A stretch of 48,991 nucleotides of DNA, taken from a virus. Position 1 is the first letter of the stretch. Each line of letters starts with the position of its first letter. The stretch lies in IMG/VR virus record IMGVR_UViG_3300021375_001484, positions 1 to 48,991 of that record. One strand, written 5' to 3'. The position numbers and the translations under genes were made by a program. The notes under the pieces are model-generated. The model searched no databases. It was not told the DNA's origin and saw only the letters and a program-made list of their open reading frames with translations. Below, in pieces: positions 1 through 7,365 of this stretch.

Positions 1-26
1 AATGTTGGATAGAGTATATACCTACT

Positions 27-80
27 ACACTAGTGTTAGTTAGAGCATGTATAAGCACACTAGTAATACAATAGTGTTAG
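27..80. repeat. short repeats upstream of first gene
   Basis: The 5' flank holds ACACTAGT twice (27-34 and 57-64, exactly 30 bp apart) and TAGTGTTAG twice (31-39 and 72-80). The first copy is part of a perfect 10-bp palindrome at 27-36. No convincing promoter is visible. These may be regulator sites for the gene at 102, but the region is cut by the window edge. Confidence 0.35.
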
Positions 81-101
81 AAGTAATTAGAGAAATATAA
101 T

Positions 102-749
102 ATGAATATAAAAATTTATCGCGAACTTGATAGGATAATTAAAAATTGTCCTGGTGCAAGCAAACATGAGTTGTGTGAATTAATAAGAACTAAGTTTGGT
201 GTGGCCGTTACCTCACCAAACGTAGAGGATATTGATAGTGCAGTATTGGAACGATACTTTACAAAAGTATGGCAACCTAAGCATAAGAAATACAAATACA
301 GTGGACTAAGCATAGTTGATGAGATCAACAGTATGAATCTTAGTAATGTACTTGATATTGGCTGTGGTTACAATGAGTTCAAAGGCAAAATCAATAACCT
401 AGTAGGCATTGATGCTTACAACAATAGAGCAGATCATCAAGTATCACTGCTCGACTATCAGACACCAGATAGATATCAAGCTATTATCTGTTTTGGTAGT
501 ATAAACTTTGGCAGTGTAACAAAGATCATTGCTGAAATGCGTAAAGCAGTAACACTGGCAACAGTTGGTGGACTACTTTACTTTAGGGTTAATCCTGGTA
601 TCCAACATGATGATGAAGAAGCTAAATGGATAGACTTCTTTGAATGGACTCCAGAGTTCATCTATAATATATCACGTGAACTAAATTGTGATATATTGAG
701 TATGCGAAATGACGCAAACAGAATATATTTTGTCCTTAAGAAAGGATAA
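102..749 (+). CDS. class I SAM-dependent methyltransferase-like protein
   Basis: This 215-residue protein carries a glycine-rich SAM-binding motif (VLDIGCGYNEF, about residues 83-93) followed by an acidic strand end (VGIDAY, about 101-106), typical of Rossmann-fold methyltransferases. A later segment (ATVGGLLYFRVNPG, about 151-164) looks like the fourth/fifth core strand region. The first 75 residues are a separate helical part with no recognised domain. No substrate motif such as the DPPY of DNA methylases is visible, so the target is unknown. The stop codon overlaps the late promoter motif of the transporter genes that follow. Confidence 0.7.
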   Translation: MNIKIYRELDRIIKNCPGASKHELCELIRTKFGVAVTSPNVEDIDSAVLERYFTKVWQPKHKKYKYSGLSIVDEINSMNLSNVLDIGCGYNEFKGKINNLVGIDAYNNRADHQVSLLDYQTPDRYQAIICFGSINFGSVTKIIAEMRKAVTLATVGGLLYFRVNPGIQHDDEEAKWIDFFEWTPEFIYNISRELNCDILSMRNDANRIYFVLKKG

Positions 750-752
750 ATA
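745..752 (+). promoter_or_regulatory. T4-type late promoter motif (GATAAATA)
   Basis: GATAAATA matches the NATAAATA form of the T4-like late promoter (T4 consensus TATAAATA). It overlaps the stop codon of the methyltransferase gene and lies about 140 bp before the tctC start, leaving a long leader with two hairpins. Confidence 0.6.
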
Positions 753-758
753 ATATTA

Positions 759-776
759 ATGCAACGAGCGTTGCAT
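759..776. other. stem-loop in the tctC leader
   Basis: A perfect 7-bp stem (ATGCAAC / GTTGCAT) with a GAGC tetraloop sits ten bases after the methyltransferase stop. No T-tract follows, so it is a weak candidate for a factor-independent terminator. It would lie just inside any transcript started at the 745 late motif and could be an mRNA 5'-end stabiliser. Confidence 0.5.
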
Positions 777-841
777 GAAATCTCCAATCAATACGTGAAT
801 AACTAACCGCCGAGTGGCATCAGTTCAGATCACTTTAAACC

Positions 842-864
842 TTGACTATAATTATCGTAGTCAA
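842..864 (+). promoter_or_regulatory. 7-bp inverted repeat before tctC
   Basis: TTGACTA and TAGTCAA (842-848 and 858-864) form a perfect inverted repeat with a 9-nt spacer, ending about 28 nt before the tctC start. In RNA it would be a hairpin just upstream of the ribosome-binding site; in DNA it could be an operator. TTGACT here has no -10 box at the proper distance, so it is not called as a promoter. Confidence 0.45.
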
Positions 865-891
865 ATTCAAAAATCAATCAAAGGAAAAAAG

Positions 892-1992
892 ATGAAAAAA
901 CTTTTAGCAACAGTTGCCTTGGCGACTATGATGGCTACTTCAGCAGTAGCAGACACTTTGACACTACAGTTTCCAAACGGCCCAGGTAAGGGCGGAACGG
1001 CATTCTGGGGTGACAATGTAATGAAAGAGCTTAATGCAAAGCTCGAAAAGCATGGACATAATATTGTTCCACGTTACCTACCTGGACAACGTGGTAAAAA
1101 GTCCCTTAAAGATTGGGCAGGATCATATATGGAGCGTGGTGATACGCTCATGATTGCTCACGGCGGTAACGGCGAAGGCTTCCTACTAGAAGATGTAGGT
1201 GGTTTTGATTATCGTGACTACGATCCAGTAGTTGTAATGAACACAAACATTTGGGTTTCTATTAACTCAGACGTTGACTGGAAAAATGACGTAGTTAAAT
1301 TTCCAGCAACAGGTGGTACAGGCTTTGCGGCTGACATCGTTGCAGTAGGACTTATGATGTGTGGACCAGAAGTTAATGCCACAGTTGAATCATTCCTAGA
1401 GTGTACAAACGAACGTGTACGTTTTATCCCAGGATTTAACTCTGGTGGTGAAAAGCGCCAAGCATTCCGTAGAGGACAGTTAGACGCAACACGTGATACT
1501 CCACAGACTTCTTTAATGGGTTATGCTAAAGAGTATGAGTCAGGACAAAGTCGTGTATGGTTTGCACACGGTATTGTAGACGGTAAAGGTTCTGTTTACG
1601 GTGATCCAAACGCACCAGAAGGCGCACAGTCTTTTAACGAAGTGTACGTTGCAGAGTGGGGCGTTGAACCAACAGGTCCTGTTTATGATGCTTATAGAGC
1701 ATTCCAAGGATATCGTGATGGTTTCCAAAAGACAGTATGGATTGCACCTAATTCTCCATACAAAGACGTAGTTAATCAAGCAGTTCAAGAAATGATTAAC
1801 GATCCAGAAGCAATGGCTCGTTTAGATAAGAAACTTGGAGCGTTCCCTTGGTTAGCCGGTGATGAAGTTGTCGAATTTAGTGACTACTTGTTCTCACTTA
1901 TTAAAAGAGAGCGTCTTGAGACACTAGTTATTCTTGCAAATGACGTGTTTAAGTACCAAGATGCATACGTTAAGGAAGAACTACTCAAGTAA
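892..1992 (+). CDS. TctC-like periplasmic solute-binding protein (tripartite tricarboxylate transporter)
   Basis: This 366-residue protein begins with a clear Sec signal peptide (KK, hydrophobic core, cleavage near SAVA-D at about residue 20). The mature N-terminus follows the TctC/Bug pattern: FPNGPGKGGTAFWGDNV, then PRYLPGQRGKKSLKDW and a TLMIAHGG segment. TctC proteins capture carboxylates in the periplasm and deliver them to TctA. The start at 892 is preferred because it gives the signal peptide and has AAAGGAAAA before it; an upstream in-frame start at 814 would add an unlikely leader. The stop overlaps the tctA start (TAATG), so the two are translationally coupled. The ligand cannot be read from the sequence. 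Confidence 0.85.
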   Translation: MKKLLATVALATMMATSAVADTLTLQFPNGPGKGGTAFWGDNVMKELNAKLEKHGHNIVPRYLPGQRGKKSLKDWAGSYMERGDTLMIAHGGNGEGFLLEDVGGFDYRDYDPVVVMNTNIWVSINSDVDWKNDVVKFPATGGTGFAADIVAVGLMMCGPEVNATVESFLECTNERVRFIPGFNSGGEKRQAFRRGQLDATRDTPQTSLMGYAKEYESGQSRVWFAHGIVDGKGSVYGDPNAPEGAQSFNEVYVAEWGVEPTGPVYDAYRAFQGYRDGFQKTVWIAPNSPYKDVVNQAVQEMINDPEAMARLDKKLGAFPWLAGDEVVEFSDYLFSLIKRERLETLVILANDVFKYQDAYVKEELLK

Positions 1993-3557
1993 TGGAGTGG
2001 ATTCTACAATATCCAGTTGCCGTGCAGTGGGCTATTATGCTTACTGCCGGCATCTTTTATGGGGGCTTAATTGGATTAATTCCTAGTGCTGGCCCTGGTA
2101 AAGCAATCATTATGCTCTTCGTTATTGTACAGAGCTTTGATTTTACTGGCGGTAATTATCTATTCGTATTGTTTTCTATTGCAACAATGGTATCATGTAC
2201 TATTGGTGATAGTTTTGCAAGTGTACTCTTGGGGATACCAGGAGCATCAGGAGCGGCAAGTACAATGGTAGATGGATTTCCTCTAGCAAAGCAGGGTAAG
2301 GCAAGTTACGCTCTTAGTTCTGCAATTACAGTAAGCACAATTAATGGTTTATTATTTGGTGCATTAGGTATGGCTATTATTCCTTTTTATGGAGCGATAG
2401 CAGACTATGTTGGTGTACCAGAGATAGCTGGATTAATATTGGTAGCATTCTGTTTAATATCAGTTGTTACTACAAGAAATACGGGCAGAAGTTTAATTGC
2501 TATTGCAGTAGGTTTGTTTATTGGATCTATTGGTTATGGTATGATGGGCGAAGTTCGTAATACAGGCGGCTGGGCATACCTAGAAGATGGTGTACCAGTT
2601 GTTATTGTGGCGGCTGGTTTGTTTGCACTTCCTGAATTATATGAAGCACTAACAACCAAGTATGAAGTCGCAAGAATTTCACGTAAGGAACACAATCAAC
2701 AAACATGGGATGGCATTTTGGCTGTCTGGAAACACAAGTACCTAGCCTTTATGGGTGGGTGTATTGGTTTCGTTGTTGGTATCTTACCTGGAACAGGTGG
2801 TGGTATTGGTGACTGGACAAGTTATAGTGCTACAGTTGCAATAAACAAAAATGAAAAAGTAAAGTTTGGTACTGGTAATATTAAAGGTGTTATCGGTCCT
2901 GAAGGCGCTAACAACGCTGGCAAGATGGGAGGCTTATTGCCTACTATTATGTTTGGTATTCCAGGCGGCAAAGTTTTTGCATTATTAATGGCCTTATGGC
3001 TTTATGTAGGCTTTGAAGTTGGTAGTCCATACATCATGGATGATACGCAGTTTATGAATAGTTTACTGGGTGGCTATATGTTTGGAACATTCTTTGCTGG
3101 TGTACTGATGTTAGTGTTTGCAAGATGGTGTTGCAAAATCGTTTACATTAATCCATTATATTGGATCCCCCCAATGTTGGCGTTGACGATTTGGGCAGTT
3201 CTTGCAAGTAGATTCTACGCAAGTGTGTATGAAGATTTAACCATGCTAGTAATATTTGGTATTATTGGTATGATAGCTAAGTATGGTAAGTTTAGTAGAC
3301 CTGCCCTACTTATGAGTTATATCTTATTCCCACGTATTGAAGGATCTTATCTACAGTTGTCTAACGTATTCTTTTATGATGATATACAGTCTGTGTCAGC
3401 GGCACTGGGCGGTGACTTTAGTTTATTAAGTCAAAACTATATCTTTAATAATCCTACGTTTATTCAACACCCTGTATTACCGATTGCTATTATAATTGGT
3501 ATACTACTTCTATTGTACGGATTTTTTAATAAATCTCGGACAATGGATTACGCATAA
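1992..3557 (+). CDS. TctA-like large membrane subunit of a tripartite tricarboxylate transporter
   Basis: This 521-residue polytopic protein has about 11-12 hydrophobic helices. It shows the two glycine/proline-rich TctA signatures: GLIGLIPSAGPGKAI near residues 25-39, and a second one in the middle (GPEGANNAGKMGGLLP followed by GIPGG). TctA forms the transport path and normally works with TctC and the small four-helix TctB. No TctB-like gene lies beside it: the next gene encodes a soluble coiled protein with one C-terminal membrane helix. Length is normal for the family. The gene overlaps tctC by one base and shares its late promoter. It is likely taken from a bacterial host; substrate unknown. 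Confidence 0.9.
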   Translation: MEWILQYPVAVQWAIMLTAGIFYGGLIGLIPSAGPGKAIIMLFVIVQSFDFTGGNYLFVLFSIATMVSCTIGDSFASVLLGIPGASGAASTMVDGFPLAKQGKASYALSSAITVSTINGLLFGALGMAIIPFYGAIADYVGVPEIAGLILVAFCLISVVTTRNTGRSLIAIAVGLFIGSIGYGMMGEVRNTGGWAYLEDGVPVVIVAAGLFALPELYEALTTKYEVARISRKEHNQQTWDGILAVWKHKYLAFMGGCIGFVVGILPGTGGGIGDWTSYSATVAINKNEKVKFGTGNIKGVIGPEGANNAGKMGGLLPTIMFGIPGGKVFALLMALWLYVGFEVGSPYIMDDTQFMNSLLGGYMFGTFFAGVLMLVFARWCCKIVYINPLYWIPPMLALTIWAVLASRFYASVYEDLTMLVIFGIIGMIAKYGKFSRPALLMSYILFPRIEGSYLQLSNVFFYDDIQSVSAALGGDFSLLSQNYIFNNPTFIQHPVLPIAIIIGILLLLYGFFNKSRTMDYA

Positions 3558-3578
3558 ACAAAAATCTGAGCTCCCTCC

Positions 3579-3586
3579 TATAAATA
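3579..3586 (+). promoter_or_regulatory. T4-type late promoter (TATAAATA)
   Basis: An exact match to the T4 late consensus TATAAATA lies 38 bp before the ATG at 3625, in the short gap after tctA. This is the best single late promoter in the window. Confidence 0.75.
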
Positions 3587-3624
3587 CTACTGAAGTAGTA
3601 ATTTCAATAGGGGGGAGTTCTACC

Positions 3625-4107
3625 ATGATAGATCCTATTACGGCTATGTCAGCCGCAACAGCCGCTTTTAGCACAGTGAAACGTTTAGTTAGTGCTGGCC
3701 AAGACTTTGAAAATTGTATGGGCAGTATGAGTAAATGGTATACTAACGTAAGCGACTTTCGTAAAGGGCAACAGCTCAATAAAAATCCACCATTGTTTAA
3801 GAAGTTATTCAATGCTGGCTCAGTAGAAGAAGAGGCGTTAAACCTTATTATACAAGAGAAGAAACTTATAGAAATGGAAAAAGAGTTACAAACCTTACTA
3901 AATTTTAGATTTGGATTTGGTACGTGGGATGAACTCAAAGAAATGCAACGTAAGATACGCAAAGAGCGTGAAGCGACTATTTACAAACAAGAAGAACGTA
4001 AGAGAGCATTATTTGAAGCACTAGCGATCGGTGCCATGTTGTTGGTCTTAAGTGGAATAGTTGTTTTTGTATTTTATTTAATTGGTATAGATAGGGGCGT
4101 TCTATAG
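3625..4107 (+). CDS. coiled protein with a C-terminal membrane helix, unknown
   Basis: This 160-residue protein is not recognised. The middle (about 70-135) is charged and helical, and the last 30 residues hold one hydrophobic helix (ALAIGAMLLVLSGIVVFVFYLIGI), a tail-anchored layout. The start at 3625 is chosen because it follows a strong GGGGGAG ribosome-binding site and the late promoter at 3579; the longer in-frame version would start inside tctA. It is followed at once by two small genes, so the three probably form a late cassette. A membrane or lysis-related role is possible, but only topology supports it. Confidence 0.7.
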   Translation: MIDPITAMSAATAAFSTVKRLVSAGQDFENCMGSMSKWYTNVSDFRKGQQLNKNPPLFKKLFNAGSVEEEALNLIIQEKKLIEMEKELQTLLNFRFGFGTWDELKEMQRKIRKEREATIYKQEERKRALFEALAIGAMLLVLSGIVVFVFYLIGIDRGVL

Positions 4108-4108
4108 A

Positions 4109-4336
4109 ATGATGACACATGTTTTTCTTCTAGTTTATATGCTAGGAGATCAAGTACAAGGAGGCCAACCTATGTACTTTAGAAGTATCCAGACATGTAA
4201 TTGGTACGCAAGCAAGATCGTCAAAAGGTATGGAAACTATTCATACTCCAGCCTTGTTCCTAAAGAACATAAAGCTACAGCGTATTGTAAGCCAGTGTGG
4301 CGAGACACTGACAGGATACTGGTCTATGATTGGTAA
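4109..4336 (+). CDS. small hydrophobic-start protein, unknown
   Basis: This 75-residue protein starts one base after the preceding stop. It has a moderately hydrophobic first 13 residues (a possible signal or anchor), then a soluble part with cysteines near residues 31 and 60 that could form a disulphide if exported. No family is recognised. Position suggests co-expression with the tail-anchored protein before it. Confidence 0.6.
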   Translation: MMTHVFLLVYMLGDQVQGGQPMYFRSIQTCNWYASKIVKRYGNYSYSSLVPKEHKATAYCKPVWRDTDRILVYDW

Positions 4337-4341
4337 GGGGA

Positions 4342-4569
4342 ATGATCTATAGGTTTAAAGATAAAGTAATAGAATGGGATGGTAAAGCCAGAGTTTATTC
4401 AGGGGGCTGGTTAGTCTTTAAGGGCTGTGGTTTTATCGGGATCTTAACTTTTATCAAGTTATGTGACAACCACCCTGATGTAGTTGAAAAATTTAAACCG
4501 CAATTAGAACAACGAGAAAAAACTCGCTTTAAGGAAGCAAAGCCTAATGACAATCAATTGTCTGGCTAG
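4342..4569 (+). CDS. small protein with one hydrophobic segment, unknown
   Basis: This 75-residue protein has a hydrophobic stretch (GGWLVFKGCGFIGILTFIKL, about residues 22-41) followed by a charged C-terminal tail. The ATG at 4342 follows AGGGGA and is preferred over an in-frame TTG at 4330. Its stop codon lies inside a terminator hairpin shared with the convergent regulator gene. Function unknown. Confidence 0.6.
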   Translation: MIYRFKDKVIEWDGKARVYSGGWLVFKGCGFIGILTFIKLCDNHPDVVEKFKPQLEQREKTRFKEAKPNDNQLSG

Positions 4570-4573
4570 GCTT
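4540..4573. terminator. bidirectional terminator between convergent genes
   Basis: AAGCCTA pairs with TAGGCTT, and inside it GACAA pairs with TTGTC around a TCAA loop. A T-rich run (TTCTTTTTCTTC) follows on the + strand, and A-rich sequence lies on the other side for the - strand. It spans the stop codons of both the + gene ending at 4569 and the - gene ending at 4566, so it should end both transcripts. Confidence 0.8.
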
Positions 4574-4853
4574 CTTTTTCTTCTATAAAACATCTTGCTG
4601 GCGACTTCAAACTAATCCCCAACCTTTTACAACGTGCAATTAAATTTGTTCTTCCCACCTTTAATAACGAGGCAGTATGTGTTTGATTATAATCACACGC
4701 TTCTAGTGCTTCAACAACCATATTGGTTTCTTTATCTCGCAATTCAGCCTCTAAACTTGTATCATCAAATTTGGAAGGATAAATATTTATTGTAGTGTTA
4801 AAGATCTCATCGAGTGAATCCCATAGATAGTCTTGTTCTGTTTTTTCGCTCAT
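4566..4853 (-). CDS. Fis/NtrC-type helix-turn-helix DNA-binding protein
   Basis: The second half of this 95-residue protein (about 44-80) fits the Fis-family HTH (HTH_8): VEALEACDYNQTHTASLLKVGRTNLIARCKRLGI has the usual 'N..kAA..LgisR.tL..Klk..gI' pattern. The first 43 residues are acidic and have no AAA+ or receiver domain, so this is a stand-alone HTH. It is transcribed away from csgF, and a 7-bp inverted repeat lies in the shared 75-bp gap. It may regulate itself and the curli-like module; that is inference from layout. Its 3' end runs into the terminator hairpin. Confidence 0.7.
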   Translation of the reverse strand: MSEKTEQDYLWDSLDEIFNTTINIYPSKFDDTSLEAELRDKETNMVVEALEACDYNQTHTASLLKVGRTNLIARCKRLGISLKSPARCFIEEKEA

Positions 4854-4878
4854 ATTTCACTAACTCTATTCTATATAG

Positions 4879-4896
4879 GTGTAAAAATATTTACAC
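4879..4896. promoter_or_regulatory. inverted-repeat operator between fis-like gene and csgF
   Basis: GTGTAAA-AATA-TTTACAC is a perfect 7-bp inverted repeat, with outer flanks TATAG/TATA that nearly extend it. It sits in the divergent gap, 26 bp from the regulator start and directly before the late motif at 4901. It is well placed as the binding site of the Fis-like protein. Confidence 0.55.
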
Positions 4897-4900
4897 TATA

Positions 4901-4908
4901 CATAAATA
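4901..4908 (+). promoter_or_regulatory. T4-type late promoter motif (CATAAATA) for the curli-like module
   Basis: CATAAATA matches NATAAATA and lies 21 bp before the csgF start, with GGAGGG between as ribosome-binding site. It touches the inverted repeat at 4879-4896, so a bound regulator could interfere with late transcription. Confidence 0.6.
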
Positions 4909-4928
4909 CCACATGGAGGGTATAATTT

Positions 4929-5408
4929 ATGCAGATTATAAAGTATTTAGTAGCAACAGTTATTCTTACCTGGGCATCAGCTAGTATAGCTGGTGAACTT
5001 GAATGGTCCTTTAAATCACCAGCTTTTCATTACGGCAATGGATATAGTAACCATGTTCTAAGTGTAGAACAGTTAGGATATCAACGTAAAAAGGAACTGG
5101 AAGAATCCAAAAGGTCTGAAGAAGCTAGGCTGGAACGTGAACTAGAAAATACTACACTCAATAAGTTCTTAAAGAACGTTGAGTCACGCATATATGCTAC
5201 TCTTTCCAAACAAATGGTAGACAGTATGTTTGAGACTTGTGATGAAACTACTACAACCTGTCCAACAGGCGGTACAGCAGAAATCGAAGGATCAACTATT
5301 ACTTGGTTGAAAGATTCTACAACAGGAAGTATTAAACTTACTATAGTTGGAGAAGATGGAACCACTACCGAAATCACGATTCCAGGTGCGGGGGAGTTTA
5401 ACTTTTGA
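4929..5408 (+). CDS. csgF: CsgF-like curli assembly factor
   Basis: This 159-residue protein has a Sec signal peptide (cleavage near SIAG-E, residue 22-23). It follows the CsgF layout: mature N-terminus of the ELEWSFKSPAFHYGNG type with an early aromatic/proline/asparagine motif, a helical middle with an LTxLNKFL-like stretch, and a C-terminal beta part ending in TTEITIPGAGEFNF. CsgF seats in the CsgG channel at the outer membrane and couples secretion to fibre nucleation. It differs from enteric CsgF (about 138 residues) by a charged helical insert at about 50-75. Its stop overlaps the csgG start, and the pair order csgF-csgG is conserved for curli systems. Confidence 0.85.
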   Translation: MQIIKYLVATVILTWASASIAGELEWSFKSPAFHYGNGYSNHVLSVEQLGYQRKKELEESKRSEEARLERELENTTLNKFLKNVESRIYATLSKQMVDSMFETCDETTTTCPTGGTAEIEGSTITWLKDSTTGSIKLTIVGEDGTTTEITIPGAGEFNF

Positions 5409-6568
5409 AAAAACAAATACTCCTAAGTTTCCTGGCAGTAATACTCGGCGGGTGTTCGTCAATGAATCAATCTCTAGACGTTTATAGAGAGAGTCAAGAC
5501 AATAACGCTTCGCCTAAAGTGCAAGTCAGCCCTATAGCAGAAAGACTAGAAGATGTCCCGAAGCTAGACGGCAAAAAGATTACAATCGCAGTCTACGGTT
5601 TTCAAGATAAAACAGGACAGCGTAAACCAGTAGCTGGTGTGTCTAGTTTATCTAGTGCAGTTACACAAGGTTCAGAAGTTTGGGTAATCAAAGGCTTACA
5701 AGATGTAGGTGGACAATCGTGGTTTGAGGTGGTAGAGCGTGTAGGCATGGACAATCTAATCAAGGAACGCCAGTTGATACGCAATACGAGAGAAGTTTAT
5801 GAGAAGGAAAAGGTTTCAGGACCTACTCCTTTAAAACCACTCCGTTTTGCTGGGCTAATACTTGAAGGTGGGATTGTCGGCTATGATGCTAACACCGCTG
5901 TTGGCGGCATAGGTGCCCGTTTCTTGGGTATAGGCGCACAAACAGAGTATAGAGTAGATACAGTGACAGTAGTCATACGTATGGTTAGTGTAAGCACAGG
6001 GAGAGTGATGCTCAGCATCGCGACAGAGAAATCAATTGCAAGCACGAGAAGTGGAGCCGACATATTTAAGTTTTTAGACTTGGGTACAAAAGCAATAGAG
6101 AGTGAAACTGGTTACAGTGTCAATGAACCAGTAAACTATGCCGTAAGGGCGGCTATTGAATGTGCCATTATAGAATTAGTATATGAAGGTGAAAAGACAG
6201 GCTTGTGGAAATTTAAACAAGACATAGATGATAAAAAGGCAGAAGTAAAAGAACTAAGTTCTGACAGACCAGTATTAAGACCCGAGGATAAGATTCAAAA
6301 ACTAGCAATGCAAGCATTGTCTGGTGTAGAGATGAAAAGAACGGCACAGGATTCTGGACAATTACCCATTATTAGTGATGGGCCACATGGGACAAAGACG
6401 TGGCAACCAACTATAGAATGGAAGTGGAGCAAAGACTTAAACACAACAACAGATCGTGAATATCAATTTTGTGATAAAGACGAACGGTGTTTCAAAACTA
6501 GTACTGATCTATATAGGTTTGAATCATTACAAGCAATTAAAAAGGATAGTTTGACCATGTCAGACTAA
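5405..6568 (+). CDS. csgG: CsgG-like outer-membrane curli secretion channel lipoprotein
   Basis: This 387-residue protein starts with a lipoprotein signal (ILGGC-S, lipid-attachment Cys17). The core matches CsgG: KKITIAVYGFQDKTGQ, a WFEVVERVGMDNLIKERQLIR segment, the LRFAGLILEGGIVGYD strand, and YRVDTVTVVIRMVSVSTGRVMLSI. CsgG forms a nonameric outer-membrane pore through which unfolded curlin leaves the cell. Enteric CsgG is about 277 residues; here some 110 extra residues follow the core (from about 285), with a charged region and a cysteine-containing end. No CsgE chaperone gene is seen. It overlaps csgF by 4 nt and precedes the curlin genes. Confidence 0.92.
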   Translation: MKKQILLSFLAVILGGCSSMNQSLDVYRESQDNNASPKVQVSPIAERLEDVPKLDGKKITIAVYGFQDKTGQRKPVAGVSSLSSAVTQGSEVWVIKGLQDVGGQSWFEVVERVGMDNLIKERQLIRNTREVYEKEKVSGPTPLKPLRFAGLILEGGIVGYDANTAVGGIGARFLGIGAQTEYRVDTVTVVIRMVSVSTGRVMLSIATEKSIASTRSGADIFKFLDLGTKAIESETGYSVNEPVNYAVRAAIECAIIELVYEGEKTGLWKFKQDIDDKKAEVKELSSDRPVLRPEDKIQKLAMQALSGVEMKRTAQDSGQLPIISDGPHGTKTWQPTIEWKWSKDLNTTTDREYQFCDKDERCFKTSTDLYRFESLQAIKKDSLTMSD

Positions 6569-6586
6569 CAAATATTGGGGGATATT

Positions 6587-7291
6587 ATGAGATTGTTTTT
6601 CGTCGTGCTTATGCTACTCACAGCAGGGTATGCATCAGCGAATGAGATTTACATACAGCAAGTAGGTGACACTTTGGATTTGGACATCACACAAGATGGT
6701 ACAGATAACAAAATTGGTACAAGCTCGCAAGATGTAATTTTAGGTGCAACAGGCACCGCAAGTGATACTATGACATTTGCTATCACACAAACAGGTAACA
6801 GCAACGCTATTACCGCACAAATATTAGGTACTACATATACAGGTACATGGACTTTTACAGGTAACAGCAACACAGTTGACTTACTTTGTGATAGTAGTGG
6901 CGCAGGTAACTGTGATACCGTAATAATGAATATTGCCACAACAGGTAATAGTAACGCTTACACAATTAAGGTTGGTGAATCAGCTGATTCAGATGGCTTA
7001 ACAGCTAACTTTACTGTAACAGATGATGGTGCAGTTATTGCAACAGATGTTAATGGTAAAGCCGCAAACTTAACAGTGACAGTTAACAAGAATAGTTCAT
7101 CTATTAGTACAGTGAACACTTTAGATCTTGATATGGCTGGTGATGGCGATATTTTAGGTCACACACAAATATTAAGTGTAAAAGGAAGAGGAAATAGTGT
7201 AACGATTAACCAATCTGGTGTTAAGGATAATCACGTTGATTTGGATATGACAGGCGATAACGCCGACGTAGACATCATTCAATCAGATTAA
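6587..7291 (+). CDS. curlin-repeat (CsgA/CsgB-like) secreted protein 1
   Basis: This 234-residue protein has a signal peptide (cleavage near ASA-N at about 18). Its mature part is built of Gln/Asn/Thr-rich beta repeats of curlin type: ITQDGTDNKI, ITQTGNSNAI, TGNSNTVDL, TTGNSNAYTI, INQSGVKDNHV. The strict QxGxxNxAxxxQ spacing is kept in only some repeats. Curlins leave through CsgG and assemble as amyloid. The start at 6587 follows GGGGGAT. The mature N-terminus (NEIYIQQVGD...) nearly matches that of the second curlin-like gene at 8436, marking them as a paralogous subunit pair, perhaps nucleator and main subunit. Confidence 0.8.
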   Translation: MRLFFVVLMLLTAGYASANEIYIQQVGDTLDLDITQDGTDNKIGTSSQDVILGATGTASDTMTFAITQTGNSNAITAQILGTTYTGTWTFTGNSNTVDLLCDSSGAGNCDTVIMNIATTGNSNAYTIKVGESADSDGLTANFTVTDDGAVIATDVNGKAANLTVTVNKNSSSISTVNTLDLDMAGDGDILGHTQILSVKGRGNSVTINQSGVKDNHVDLDMTGDNADVDIIQSD

Positions 7292-7311
7292 CTTATAGCT
7301 AGGAGGCAATT

Positions 7312-7365
7312 ATGTACATTATAAAAAATACTAAGATTCCTTCAGGGGATCACAATGATACTTAG
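7312..7365 (+). CDS. 17-residue leader ORF before the FecR gene
   Basis: An ATG at 7312 with a strong AGGAGG site seven bases upstream opens a 17-codon frame that stops at 7363-7365, eight codons' worth of sequence after none of a known domain; its end overlaps the ATG of the FecR gene (7355) in another frame. The FecR start itself has only AGGGGA nearby. The arrangement suggests translational coupling through a leader peptide. Whether the peptide is made cannot be told. Confidence 0.4.
   Translation: MYIIKNTKIPSGDHNDT

Noticed and set aside
814-891. Upstream start of the tctC frame at 814
   Set aside because: It would place 26 hydrophilic residues before a textbook signal peptide. The ATG at 892 has a ribosome-binding site and gives a normal exported protein.
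3510-3962. 150-codon minus-strand open frame opposite the tail-anchored protein gene
   Set aside because: No ribosome-binding site, and the + strand gene has a late promoter, a strong ribosome-binding site and a clear membrane helix.
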